A stretch of DNA of 64,000 bases from Archangium gephyra (GCA_003243425.1 QFQP01000020.1:62001-126000), one strand, 5' to 3'. Positions 53,008-61,669 are shown, counted from the first letter of the stretch. Numbers and translations: made by a program. The notes: generated by a model not told the origin, from the letters alone.

Positions 53008-54143
53008 GTCAGGACCTTCTCCGCTGGCGGGACTACTTCCTTCGCGAGGGTGAGCACTTCGAGAAGTTTTGGCAGCCGTTCCTGAACGAGAGGAAGCGCG
53101 ACGTTCTTTTCGTGCTCGGCCACGGCTTCGACGCGCGCATGTGCGACGGCATCGAGAAGGTGCTGTCGCTTGGCGGCGAAGGCGCCCGTGACGTCGCGCT
53201 GCTCGCGTTCCACGAGGGCTCCGAGTCGCACTCCAATTCCTACGCCGACCAGCGCAAGTTGAACGGCGAACGCCTCGAGAAGCTCGTCCACGAGCGCGGG
53301 AAGATCGGGCACAGAACGATCACGATGTTCTCTGAGGAAGGCCGACGGATAGGCCCGCGCAAGATCGTTGAGGAGTTCCGCTCCTCGGCCGAGTTTCGCT
53401 CGTACACGGACGTCATCGTGGACATCAGCGCACTGCCGCGCAGCCTGTACATGCCGCTGCTCGCGAAGCTCCTGGCGCTCTTCGACGTCGAACAGAAGGA
53501 TGGCGAGCACCGCAACCTGCACGTGATTGTGTCGCACTCCCCCGCTACCGACGGCTCGATCATCGAGGAAGGACTGGAGGACAGCGCGAGCTACCTCTTT
53601 GGCTTCGCGGCTGCGGCACTGGAGGGTGACGCGACGAGCGGTCAGCCAATGATCTGGATTCCGGTACTTGGGAAGCGCCAGAAGATCCAACTTGCGAAGA
53701 TCCACTCGCTCGTGTCGCCCGACGAGATCTGCCCGTTGCTTCCGTCGCCGGCGCAAAACCCTCGCGAAGGGGACGCGCTCGTGATCGAGTACCGCGACAT
53801 GCTCTTCGATCAGCTTCGCGTTGAGCCGCGCAACATCATCTACGCTGCCGAGTCCAACCCCTTCGAGGTGTACCGCCAGCTCATGCGGTCCATTCTGCAC
53901 TACCAGCAGGCGCTCGGCCCGCTCGGCGGATGCAAGGTCGCTCTGTCGGCGATGTCCTCGAAGCTCGCCTCGATTGGCGTCTTGCTCGCGGCTTATGAGC
54001 TCGGCAGGCGCGAACCAAGAGTGATTGTGGGCGTTGCCCACGTCGAGTCACAAGGATACCGCGTCGAACAGGTGACCGCGGAAGCGATGCCAGCGCCGAC
54101 GCTGTTCACGATGTGGCTTTCCGGAGAGTGCTATGCCGCGTGA
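53004..54143 (+). CDS. Unrecognised partner protein of the conflict-type operon
   Basis: A 379-residue soluble protein not matched to a family. It starts with a helix, then VLFVLGHGFDARM, a strand-loop like a Rossmann or nucleotide-binding beginning. VIVDISALPRSLYMPLLAKLLALF and VSHSPATDGSI follow, and YAAESNPFEVYRQL and ALSAMSSKLASIGVLLAAYEL come in the second half. The alternation of hydrophobic strands and Ser/Gly loops suggests an alpha/beta fold. It overlaps both neighbours (4 and 11 bases). It is the most likely place for a new effector or sensor. Confidence 0.65.
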   Translation: MSQDLLRWRDYFLREGEHFEKFWQPFLNERKRDVLFVLGHGFDARMCDGIEKVLSLGGEGARDVALLAFHEGSESHSNSYADQRKLNGERLEKLVHERGKIGHRTITMFSEEGRRIGPRKIVEEFRSSAEFRSYTDVIVDISALPRSLYMPLLAKLLALFDVEQKDGEHRNLHVIVSHSPATDGSIIEEGLEDSASYLFGFAAAALEGDATSGQPMIWIPVLGKRQKIQLAKIHSLVSPDEICPLLPSPAQNPREGDALVIEYRDMLFDQLRVEPRNIIYAAESNPFEVYRQLMRSILHYQQALGPLGGCKVALSAMSSKLASIGVLLAAYELGRREPRVIVGVAHVESQGYRVEQVTAEAMPAPTLFTMWLSGECYAA

Positions 54144-55206
54144 GGCTCATCAGCACAGTTGCGTAGGAACAGGGTTCATCGTCCTCGACGTCATCCGCAA
54201 CTCCGTCGGGCCCACCGCCACCGAAAAGCGATTCGCGGGCGGCTCGTGCGGCAACGTCCTAACGATCCTCGCGTACTTCGGCTGGAACGCGAACGCCGTT
54301 GGTCGCATCGGCGACGATCATGTCGGCCACGAGCTCGTACATGATCTCTCGACCTGGCACGTCAACACGAAGCTCCTTCAAATGGAGGCTGGTCGTGGCA
54401 CGCCCATCGTCGTCCAAGAGAACTACCTTGATGCACGGGGCCGCCCCCGCCACCGGTTCTCTCGCGCGTGCCCGGTGTGCGGCGCAACGCTCCCTGCCTA
54501 CCGACCGCTGCTATCCAGCGAGGCGGCGACGATCGCGGCGAAGCTGTCCACGCACACGGTCTTCTACTTCGACCGCGTGGCGCCGGGGACGCTCGAGCTG
54601 GCGCAGAAGAGCCGCGAGCGCGGGGCATTGGTCGTCTTCGAACCGTCTGGCATCAAGGACGAGCGGCTCTTTGCGGAGTGCCTGAAGGCCTCTCACATTG
54701 TGAAGTACGCGAACGATCGCATCGAGGGGGTCCATGAGATCGTCGCCAAGGCGAAGGTGCCGGTCGAGATCGAGACACTCGGAGCCAAAGGACTGCGGCT
54801 CCGGGCGCGCGCGAATGGACGCACGGGCGCGTGGAAGGAACTTGCAGCCTTCTCGGCGTCCGAGCTGCGCGATGCCGCTGGTGCTGGCGACTGGACCACG
54901 GCGGGCATCATCCACGGTCTAATGAGCAGACACGCGTCGGCCGACCAGGCCGTTGCCGACGTCGACGCCGTGGTGCTTGCGACCCAGCAGGGGCAAGCAT
55001 TGGCCGCACTGAACTGTGGCTTCGAAGGCGCTCGCGGACTCATGTATGTGGCCGACTCGAAGCGGATCCTCGAACTCGCCACCGCCATCGCAAAGGGTAC
55101 AAAGGTGCCGAGCGCAGCGGAGGTTCAGTCGAAGAAGCGCATCGAACAGCTTAGCACCGACAAGGCCTGCCTCACGTGCTCGGGAGCCCGAGCGCTTCAC
55201 TTGTAG
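54133..55206 (+). CDS. PfkB-family sugar/nucleoside kinase with extra CxxC pairs
   Basis: A 357-residue ribokinase-like enzyme. The N-terminal GGSCGNVLTILAYFGW and AVGRIGDD segments bind the sugar, and the PfkB signature DAAGAGDWTTAG places the catalytic base at Asp253. Unusual are CPVC (113-116) and CLTC (346-349), spaced like halves of a zinc ribbon, one of them at the C-terminus. The 11-base overlap with the upstream gene and its 3' overlap with the convergent HTH gene close the operon. It would phosphorylate the sugar or nucleoside handled by the other enzymes. Confidence 0.8.
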   Translation: MPREAHQHSCVGTGFIVLDVIRNSVGPTATEKRFAGGSCGNVLTILAYFGWNANAVGRIGDDHVGHELVHDLSTWHVNTKLLQMEAGRGTPIVVQENYLDARGRPRHRFSRACPVCGATLPAYRPLLSSEAATIAAKLSTHTVFYFDRVAPGTLELAQKSRERGALVVFEPSGIKDERLFAECLKASHIVKYANDRIEGVHEIVAKAKVPVEIETLGAKGLRLRARANGRTGAWKELAAFSASELRDAAGAGDWTTAGIIHGLMSRHASADQAVADVDAVVLATQQGQALAALNCGFEGARGLMYVADSKRILELATAIAKGTKVPSAAEVQSKKRIEQLSTDKACLTCSGARALHL

Positions 55207-55639
55207 CGCCCAGCGTCACCGTCCCCCACGCCGCGCGCTGCTCGGCCCACGTCCCCGCGTGGGCCACCGCCCGGAGGGTCCGTTCGGACATTCGCTCGGC
55301 GCCGTCGACCGCCTCCACCGCGAGGACGGCAGATTGGAGATCGGGCGCCAAGAGCAAGAGGTCGAGGAGCTGGGTGACTCTCGCCCGCGTGAGCCCCAGC
55401 TTCCGCGCCACCTCGGCTCGATCGGCAACGAGCCCCTGGTCGATCGCTCGCTGAAGGTGGTGTGCGAGGGCGAGCATGCGGGCGACCTTCGCGGGGCGGC
55501 GCAAGGGGGGCCGGGGATCGTGTACCAAGGGCGGTGTGTCGCGGAGTTCCACGCGGCGCCCCTGTCGCCGAAACAACGCTCCCTTCAGGACGAGGCGGTC
55601 CTGCAGTGGCTGCTCGGGTCCTTCGCTTGTCTCGCTCAT
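55172..55639 (-). CDS. HTH protein of the recombinase module
   Basis: A 155-residue protein. DRAEVARKLGLTRARVTQLLDLL (about 75-97) is a ParB/KorB-like helix-turn-helix; the N-terminus is basic. Its ATG overlaps the recombinase stop (ATGA), so it is the last gene of that operon. It may regulate excision. Its end overlaps the last codons of the PfkB gene by 35 bases. Confidence 0.65.
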   Translation of the reverse strand: MSETSEGPEQPLQDRLVLKGALFRRQGRRVELRDTPPLVHDPRPPLRRPAKVARMLALAHHLQRAIDQGLVADRAEVARKLGLTRARVTQLLDLLLLAPDLQSAVLAVEAVDGAERMSERTLRAVAHAGTWAEQRAAWGTVTLGATSEALGLPST

Positions 55640-57180
55640 GCAGCCTCCGAGGCCTCGTCAGCGGCGAAGTTCACCAACTCGACTTCGACCTGGTTGCTCG
55701 CTTCATCGACCCGAATCGCGACGACCAGCGACCTCGCCAGGCGCCCACGGTTCTCCGGCGTCATCAGCGACCACACACGGTCGAAGTCGCGGAGCGCTCG
55801 GACAATCCACTCGCGCTCTGCGTCAGCGACTTCGACGTCGATGCGATCGTTCTCAGCCTGCGCGAGCCGCTGCTCGGCGGCCGTCAGCCGATCCGTCTCG
55901 GTCCGGAGCTTCGCCTCGACCAACTCCCTCGAGCGCCCTTGAAGCCGACCGAGTTCCTCGACGTACCTGGTGGCCGCCGACGACGCGTTCGCGATCTCAT
56001 CGGGCAGGCGCTTCCTCAGTTCCTCGTTTGCCTTGCGGCGCGCGTCGGTGCGCTCTCGCATCTGCCGCTCGACCTCTGCCACCAGGGAGCCATCGGCAGT
56101 CGCCAGCGCGATCCGCTCGACCACGAACTCCTCCAGCGCGCCGGCAGGGAGTTGCCGCGTCCCACACACCTGCCGCCCCTCTTTGTCGCGCGTGCAGCAG
56201 CGGTAGTACCGATGGACCGTCTTCCCCTTCTTCGTCGACGCTGGCGACATCGCGGCACCGCACCGGCCGCAGCGCACGAGCCCTCGCAGGACGTAGTCGT
56301 GGTTCACGCCCGTGTAGCGGAGCTCACGGCGCTTGCCGGCAAGGCTCAACATCACCTCGTGGTGCGTCGCTTCGTCGATGAGCCGCGGGTGCTGCCCAGG
56401 GTGCAGCTCTTTGCCGTACATCATCTGGCCGGCGTACAGGGGATTCCGCAGAAGCCGGCTGATGGAGTCCTTGGTCCAGCGAAGCCCCTGCTTCGCGGGG
56501 TTGTTCGTCGCTCCTCTCGGGAGCATCGAGCGATCGTTCAGAAGCCGCGCGACGATGGCCGCCTGTCGATACTTCAAGAACAGTGCGAAGGCCTCGCGGA
56601 CGATCGGCGCCTCCGTTTCGCTGATGCCGAGTTTCTTGGCCTTCACCTCGTAGCCAAAGGGCACCGGCCCACCCGTCCACTGCCCTCGGCGGCGCGACGC
56701 GGCGATCTTGTCGCGCGTGCGTTCCGAGATCATGCTCCGCTCAAATTCAGCAAAGCTCATCAACATGTTGAGGGTGAGCCGGCCCATCGCGTCGGCGGTC
56801 GAGAAGTTCTGCGTCACCGAGACGAACGACGCGCCTGACTTGCTGAACCGCTCCATCACCTTCGCGAAGTCGAGCAACGAGCGCGAGAGCCGGTCGACCT
56901 TGTAGACGACCACCACGTCGACCTTCCCGGCCTCGATGTCCGCGAGCAGCCGCTGAAACGCGGGCCGCTCGATGTTCGCGCCGGTGAAGCCGCCGTCGTC
57001 GTAGTGCGTGTCGACCAACGTCCATCCCGGCTGGCGACGGATGTACGCGAGGGCCGCCTCACGCTGGGCGTCCAGTGAGTTGAACTCCTGCTCCAAGCCC
57101 ATCGTCGTCGACTTGCGCGTGTAGATGGCGCAGCGCTTCGTGAGCCCGGCAGGCGACGGTGGCGTGGGCTGCTTGCTCAT
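55636..57180 (-). CDS. Large serine recombinase
   Basis: A 514-residue site-specific recombinase. The resolvase-type catalytic domain begins CAIYTRKS with catalytic Ser24 and continues with SLDAQREA, YKVDRLSRSLLDFAKVME and the RTRDKIAASRRRGQWTGG hinge. The recombinase domain follows (LNDRSMLPRGA), then a zinc ribbon (CGRCGAAM ... CC ... CG) and a coiled coil near the C-terminus. It is complete and should be active. It integrates or excises the surrounding element; the attachment sites were not identified. Operon with 57177 and 57344. Confidence 0.93.
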   Translation of the reverse strand: MSKQPTPPSPAGLTKRCAIYTRKSTTMGLEQEFNSLDAQREAALAYIRRQPGWTLVDTHYDDGGFTGANIERPAFQRLLADIEAGKVDVVVVYKVDRLSRSLLDFAKVMERFSKSGASFVSVTQNFSTADAMGRLTLNMLMSFAEFERSMISERTRDKIAASRRRGQWTGGPVPFGYEVKAKKLGISETEAPIVREAFALFLKYRQAAIVARLLNDRSMLPRGATNNPAKQGLRWTKDSISRLLRNPLYAGQMMYGKELHPGQHPRLIDEATHHEVMLSLAGKRRELRYTGVNHDYVLRGLVRCGRCGAAMSPASTKKGKTVHRYYRCCTRDKEGRQVCGTRQLPAGALEEFVVERIALATADGSLVAEVERQMRERTDARRKANEELRKRLPDEIANASSAATRYVEELGRLQGRSRELVEAKLRTETDRLTAAEQRLAQAENDRIDVEVADAEREWIVRALRDFDRVWSLMTPENRGRLARSLVVAIRVDEASNQVEVELVNFAADEASEAA

Positions 57181-57347
57181 CGCGGCGTCTCCGAGGCGGT
57201 GGTCTTCGGGTCAGGCTTGCGCTCCAGCACGACCAACAGCCGCTCGAGGTTCGAGTTCAGTTTCGCCAGTTCGCGAACCAGCGTTGGCATCGTCGCCTCG
57301 TAGAAGCGCTGGCCCATCTGAGTTCGGAAGAAGGGAATGTCGCTCAC
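57177..57347 (-). CDS. Small protein upstream of the recombinase
   Basis: A 56-residue helical protein (MSDIPFFRTQMGQRFYEAT, then LVRELAKLNSNLERLLVVLE), perhaps a coiled-coil oligomer. It overlaps both neighbours by four bases (GTGA, ATGA), with GAGGAG upstream, which supports translation. Similar small genes sit between DUF2924 and recombinase genes in comparable elements; function unknown. Confidence 0.6.
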   Translation of the reverse strand: MSDIPFFRTQMGQRFYEATMPTLVRELAKLNSNLERLLVVLERKPDPKTTASETPR

Positions 57348-57871
57348 GCGGCACGCTCCTCGCCGCGCTTCTTGAGCCCGAAGAAGAGGAAGCCGTTCCA
57401 CGGCGTTCCCGTGATGTGCCGAGCGATGGCCGAGAGCGTCTTGTAGCGCTCGCCTTCGTAGACGAAGCCCTCGGCGCAGATGGTCACCTCGTGTGTGACC
57501 CCCTCGAAGATGCGCCGGAGCACGGTGCCAACCGGCGGGACGCGACTGTCGCGCGGCTCGAGCGCGACCTGCGCCGCAGCCCGAACCTTCGCGTCCTGCT
57601 TCATGCGCCACCGCTCCGGCATGTCGTCGCCGAGTTCCTCGATGCGCTTCGTGGCGCTCGCCGGGAGGCCTCCGTACGCGAGCTCCTGGATTCGCCAGCC
57701 GAGGCGCTTCTGCAGGTACGGCTTGTTCCTCGCGCGCGTCGGCGTGCCGTAGAGCTCGAGGAACTTCTGCGCGAGCTGCGAGACGGTCATCTCGTCGAGC
57801 TCGGCCAACTGCGCGGGGACGTCCTTCAGCTCCTCCCGGTTCTCTCTCGCGCGCTCCAGTGTCTTCGACAT
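57344..57871 (-). CDS. DUF2924 domain protein
   Basis: A 175-residue basic protein of the DUF2924 family: KPYLQKRLGWRIQELAYGG, then TVLRRIFEGVTHEVTICAEGFVYEGERYKTLSAIARHITGTPWNGFLFFGL at the C-terminus. These genes accompany large serine recombinases in phage-like elements, and a DNA-binding accessory role is inferred. AAGGAGG directly upstream fixes the start at 57871. Confidence 0.85.
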   Translation of the reverse strand: MSKTLERARENREELKDVPAQLAELDEMTVSQLAQKFLELYGTPTRARNKPYLQKRLGWRIQELAYGGLPASATKRIEELGDDMPERWRMKQDAKVRAAAQVALEPRDSRVPPVGTVLRRIFEGVTHEVTICAEGFVYEGERYKTLSAIARHITGTPWNGFLFFGLKKRGEERAA

Positions 57872-57959
57872 CGTGCCTCCTTCGGCGTGAGCGGCATGCC
57901 CACGCATCGGAGTCATGGACCCTTCTTCCCCGGAGGAAGACAAGCTGAGAACCAGAGAG

Positions 57960-58127
57960 TCACTCGGCATTGGGCACCTCGCCCTGCGCCGCGCGGCGCT
58001 CCTTGAGCCAGAGATTGAGCAGCGTCTCGGCCAGGACATCGGCAGCTTCGCGACGGCGCCGACGGAGATCAGCGAGCCGCTCTTCGGCGGTCTGCGGATC
58101 GTCGGGGACTGATGGTTCAGTGCGCAT
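57960..58127 (-). CDS. Small hypothetical protein, possible start of recombinase operon
   Basis: A 55-residue Arg/Glu/Ala-rich helical peptide (AEERLADLRRRRREAADVLAETLLNLWLKERR). It has the same direction as the recombinase module but an 88-base gap and a weak ribosome site, so it may be a chance frame. The longest frame starts at 58172. Confidence 0.35.
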   Translation of the reverse strand: MRTEPSVPDDPQTAEERLADLRRRRREAADVLAETLLNLWLKERRAAQGEVPNAE

Positions 58128-58208
58128 GGTGAGTTGAAAACGCGGTCGGCGAGTTCGTGGTGGGACGCGCATGGCCCAAACGAATCGCGAAGGCCGCGAG
58201 ATCGCTAC

Positions 58209-58229
58209 CGAGGCGGCAAATCGGCCTCG
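58209..58229. promoter_or_regulatory. Inverted repeat upstream of the XRE gene
   Basis: CGAGGC (58209-58214) and GCCTCG (58224-58229) with nine bases between, just ahead of the -35 box at 58237. The position suits an operator for the XRE protein. Confidence 0.35.
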
Positions 58230-58236
58230 CCTGCAC

Positions 58237-58265
58237 TTGACGACTGAACACCTGTGCAGTATCCA
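58237..58265 (+). promoter_or_regulatory. Candidate promoter of the XRE/ImmA pair
   Basis: TTGACG (58237-58242), 17 bases, TATCCA (58260-58265). The predicted start near 58272 lies just before GAGGGG at 58281 and the GTG at 58292. Confidence 0.5.
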
Positions 58266-58291
58266 TCGAACGCCATTTCGGAGGGGACGCC

Positions 58292-58636
58292 GTGCAGAGA
58301 GAACAGCTTGGAGAGCGCATCAAACGGCTCCGAAGGGGCCTCGAACTCGGTCTGCGGGAGACGGCGACAAAGCTCGGCATCTCGGCCAGCTACCTGTCGC
58401 AGATCGAGACCGGCCAGTTGAAGACGCCGCCGGCGCCAAAGGTGCTCGAAGACCTCGCGAAGTTGCTCGGCGACAACTTCGACACGCTGCTGCTGCTCGC
58501 TGGTCGTGTGCCCGAAGACATTTCGGTGAAGCTCGTATCCGACCACGTGCTCACCACGTTCCTGCGGACCGCCGGTGAGCAGGGCTACTCGGGCGAGGAC
58601 CTCATGGACCTCCTCGCGCAGAACGGGAGGAAGTGA
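58292..58636 (+). CDS. XRE-family repressor-like regulator
   Basis: A 114-residue protein with a lambda-repressor-type helix-turn-helix (about 9-64: GLRETATKLGISASYLSQIETGQLKTP) and a short C-terminal helical tail. GAGGGG precedes the GTG start. It overlaps the ImmA-type peptidase, which typically cleaves such a repressor. Confidence 0.88.
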   Translation: MQREQLGERIKRLRRGLELGLRETATKLGISASYLSQIETGQLKTPPAPKVLEDLAKLLGDNFDTLLLLAGRVPEDISVKLVSDHVLTTFLRTAGEQGYSGEDLMDLLAQNGRK

Positions 58637-59325
58637 TGGCCGCCCTCCCCGTTCCCTTCATGCTCGCCAAGGATGTGGAGCGAGCGGCCGAGTCGCTTCT
58701 GCACGACTACGTGCGCGCACGCGGTGGTGGCGCTCTTCGTGGCGCGGTCAACGTCGACTTCATCGTCGAGAACATCCTCGAGCTCGACCTCGCGGTCATC
58801 GACCTCAAGGGGCTCCTCGCGAACCCTTCGGTGCTCGGGATGACCAGCGTCGAAGACCGGCGCATCTGCGTGGACCAGAGCCTCGAGAAGATTCCTGGTC
58901 GCTTCGCCTTCACACTCGCCCACGAGATTGGGCACTGGCAACTGCATCGGCAGATCCTCGAGCAGCGACAGCGAGAGGACACCTTGTTCGACCTCGAGCG
59001 GCTGCCCTCCCCCGCCCCGCGGCCTGGTCGACGTCGCAAGGCTCCCGTGGAGTGGCAGGCCGACCAGTTCGCCGCCTGTCTGCTGATGCCCGCCCGTCTC
59101 GTTCGCGAGGCCGTGCGACTCGCGTTCGGCGAGCGGCGCCCTTCGTGGGAGGGCATCGAGGCCCGCCTCCTGACAGGCGAGCCGGATGAGCGCTTCGTCG
59201 AGGTCGCAGAGCAGGTCATCGCCGCCGGCCAGTTCGACAACGTGTCCAACATGGCGATGCGCATTCGACTGCGCGACCTGAAGCTCGTGGTCGACGCGTC
59301 GGACCCGCAGCGCTCCCTGCTGTAG
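58636..59325 (+). CDS. ImmA/IrrE-family metallopeptidase
   Basis: A 229-residue zinc peptidase: HEIGH at 96-100, with Glu97 as catalytic base. A further acidic ligand is likely in EWQADQFAACLLMP. Members cut a partner XRE repressor to release a stress or prophage response. The ATG overlaps the XRE stop (TGATG) and has GGGAGG upstream. Confidence 0.9.
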   Translation: MAALPVPFMLAKDVERAAESLLHDYVRARGGGALRGAVNVDFIVENILELDLAVIDLKGLLANPSVLGMTSVEDRRICVDQSLEKIPGRFAFTLAHEIGHWQLHRQILEQRQREDTLFDLERLPSPAPRPGRRRKAPVEWQADQFAACLLMPARLVREAVRLAFGERRPSWEGIEARLLTGEPDERFVEVAEQVIAAGQFDNVSNMAMRIRLRDLKLVVDASDPQRSLL

Positions 59326-59388
59326 CGCTCTTCGTCGTTTGCCTTGCCTGTTCGACGTTCACTGAAACCCCAACGCCACGAGACCTCG

Positions 59389-60573
59389 ATGCACCACAGC
59401 GAATGGAGTCCGAAGCCGTTCTTCCGTCACCTCAGCCCGACCGCGCTGATCGAGCTGTGCGCGTGGGCATCCGACCTTCGGCCCGAGGGGCCGGGCAAGC
59501 CCTGGGAGCAGCTCTACCGTGCCTGGGCGCGCCTTGAGCCCGACGTGCGGATGAAGCTCGAGTCGTCGCTGCTCCCGGTCAACGACCTGTCGGTGCCTGA
59601 GGCTCGGCCCCGCCTCACCGAGCTCGCCGCTGCCGTCTGGCCGCGCGGGCAACTGGCCGAGGACAGCCGCTCGTGGAGTTCGCAGGACCTCGCGCTCCGT
59701 CTCTTTCTCGCGTCGCCGGGAGCGTTCCAGCAGCTCCACCAGGGCTGGGTGGTCGACTCGCTCCAGCACATGAAGGAGTACGCCGGCCGATACCCGCTTC
59801 GGCCGAAGCCTAGCGCGCGAGCGAAGGCGGAGCTCAAGGATGCGTTGCGCGCGTACCTCCAGCGCACGGCGTTCGGCCCCCGCTGCCACGTCGAAGACTT
59901 CGCGAACGACGAGAAGTTCGCGCTCTTCGTGTTCCTCGAGGACGAGCTCAAGCCGACCGACAAGTTCACCGAGAGCGAGGACCTCGAGTCCGTGTGGGAG
60001 CGTGAGGTGGTCCGTCTCGCTGCGGTGTTCGACTACGAGACCAGCGTGCTGTCAGTGAAGGCCGCCCACCGTGAGGAGCGCGAGCAACTGCGCGACCTCT
60101 TCGCCGAGCACGTGATGCAGGACCCGCTGTACTTCATCGATGCGTACTCGGCGCCCCGCTACGCCTTCGGGCGCATCGCCGATCCGCGGTTCCAGTTCAC
60201 TCCCATCGCGGGGAGTGAAGTGGTGGCGGTGACCGTGCAGAAGCTCGTCGTTCACCCCTCCGATGGTGACGTTCGGCGCGTGACGCTCGAGTTCAAAGGG
60301 ACGCCGACGCTCGAGCAGGTTCGCACGGGGCTGCAGGCCCACGGGCTGCGAGTGCCCGGAGACACCATCGATGGTGTTCATCTTCGCTTCGTCTTCGAAG
60401 GCACTGGGCGTTCTCGGACGCGGACCGTGAGCCTGTTCAACCCGAACTCGACGAATCTGAGCGACACGCCTCGCGATCGCGTCATCCGTCGGCACCTGAA
60501 GGTCTGGGGCTTCGATGCAAACTCCCGTCGGCAGGCTGTGGGCACGGGCCCTCTCCAGGCTGCAGCGCACTGA
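59389..60573 (+). CDS. Unrecognised 394-residue protein
   Basis: Starts MHHSEWSPKPFFRHLSPTALIELCAWA. It is helical to about residue 200, with an acidic stretch (FVFLEDELKPTDKFTESEDLESV). The C-terminal 150 residues are more beta-rich (AVTVQKLVVHPSDGDVRRVTLEFKGTPTLEQV). No family motif was seen. It may form a pair with the next gene, which it overlaps by 59 bases. The ATG at 59389 is used in place of TTG 59344. Confidence 0.6.
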   Translation: MHHSEWSPKPFFRHLSPTALIELCAWASDLRPEGPGKPWEQLYRAWARLEPDVRMKLESSLLPVNDLSVPEARPRLTELAAAVWPRGQLAEDSRSWSSQDLALRLFLASPGAFQQLHQGWVVDSLQHMKEYAGRYPLRPKPSARAKAELKDALRAYLQRTAFGPRCHVEDFANDEKFALFVFLEDELKPTDKFTESEDLESVWEREVVRLAAVFDYETSVLSVKAAHREEREQLRDLFAEHVMQDPLYFIDAYSAPRYAFGRIADPRFQFTPIAGSEVVAVTVQKLVVHPSDGDVRRVTLEFKGTPTLEQVRTGLQAHGLRVPGDTIDGVHLRFVFEGTGRSRTRTVSLFNPNSTNLSDTPRDRVIRRHLKVWGFDANSRRQAVGTGPLQAAAH

Positions 60574-61669
60574 CTCGCCGCGATTCTCGTTCGCTGAGGT
60601 TCGCGAGCTGGGCCTCGAGCCCGATGAGCTCATCGGTGGAGAAGCGTTCACCTACGCCGGCTTCGACGCGGAGCCCGCCGACTGCGAGTGCGGCGTGGTG
60701 CCGGCGTTCGACTTCCAGACCCGTGCGGCCGAGGGGTTGGTGGGGCTCGCGTGCGCTGGTTCGCCGTCGTGCTCCCGCGGGTGGCAATGGGTTCGGAGGG
60801 TCGAGCACGAGCACCTTCGTACAGATGCGCGCGCGGTGTTCTCGGCGATAGCCGGCGCCAATGCGCTTCAGCCCTTGTCGGCCGCGGTTCCTGAGCCCTT
60901 CATTCCAGTCGGCCGACTGCTCCGCCGCGGGCTCGACATCGCGGTCGTGTGGTGTCGGGTTGGTGGATCAATGCTCCAGGTCCTGGGTCGAGGGCTCTCC
61001 GCTTCGATTCGCCAGCCGATGATCATCGTCGTTCCCTCAGCCGCCGGGAACGAACGCACCGACGGTTTCGAGGTGGTCGGGCTTCCGCAGGAAGAGACCA
61101 TGCGACTCGATCTCCTCGCCGGCGTGGCGCGGCTGACTCCGAACTATCGCGAGCGCGTGCTCGAGGACCCAACGCTCGACCTCGACCACGTGCGCGTCCG
61201 CTTCGCGACGAGACCAGGCGACCGACATGTGCTCGAGATCAACGGACACGACTTTGGCGGGTTCCGGAAGAGCGACGTGAAGTTCCTCCGCATGCTCCTT
61301 CTGGCGGCTGTGAGGAAGAACGGGACGAACGACGGGTGGATCGACAAGTCGCGCCTGCGTGACGGCGACGACAAGGACCGCGCGCTCGAGCGCATGCGTG
61401 AGGAACTGGTGACCTACGACGTGCCCGGTCTGTCCGAGGCGGAGCGGCGCGCACTCATTCGCGCGCACAAGGGTCAGCTGCGGCTCGGCGTGCCGCCCGA
61501 GAACATCGAGCTCGATGAGTCACTCACGTCGCTCGAATTCATCGGTCCGATCACGACCACTCGTGGCGACGGCACGAAGCCGCAGGGGACCGAGAAGCAA
61601 GTCGAGGGACTTCGAAACGCAGCAGTGCTGCTCAAGGACTGCCGGCGCTGGGGCTGTCCTCCACGTTGA
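60515..61669 (+). CDS. Unrecognised 384-residue protein with winged-helix-like end
   Basis: CEC near residue 58 and CAGSPSC near 88 could bind a metal. The C-terminal third (LEINGHDFGGFRKSDVKFLRMLLLAAVRKNGTNDGWIDKSRL) resembles an OmpR-type winged helix, which suggests DNA binding. The family is unknown. It lies in the recombinase element between the ImmA gene and a Pro-tailed protein. Confidence 0.55.
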   Translation: MQTPVGRLWARALSRLQRTDSPRFSFAEVRELGLEPDELIGGEAFTYAGFDAEPADCECGVVPAFDFQTRAAEGLVGLACAGSPSCSRGWQWVRRVEHEHLRTDARAVFSAIAGANALQPLSAAVPEPFIPVGRLLRRGLDIAVVWCRVGGSMLQVLGRGLSASIRQPMIIVVPSAAGNERTDGFEVVGLPQEETMRLDLLAGVARLTPNYRERVLEDPTLDLDHVRVRFATRPGDRHVLEINGHDFGGFRKSDVKFLRMLLLAAVRKNGTNDGWIDKSRLRDGDDKDRALERMREELVTYDVPGLSEAERRALIRAHKGQLRLGVPPENIELDESLTSLEFIGPITTTRGDGTKPQGTEKQVEGLRNAAVLLKDCRRWGCPPR

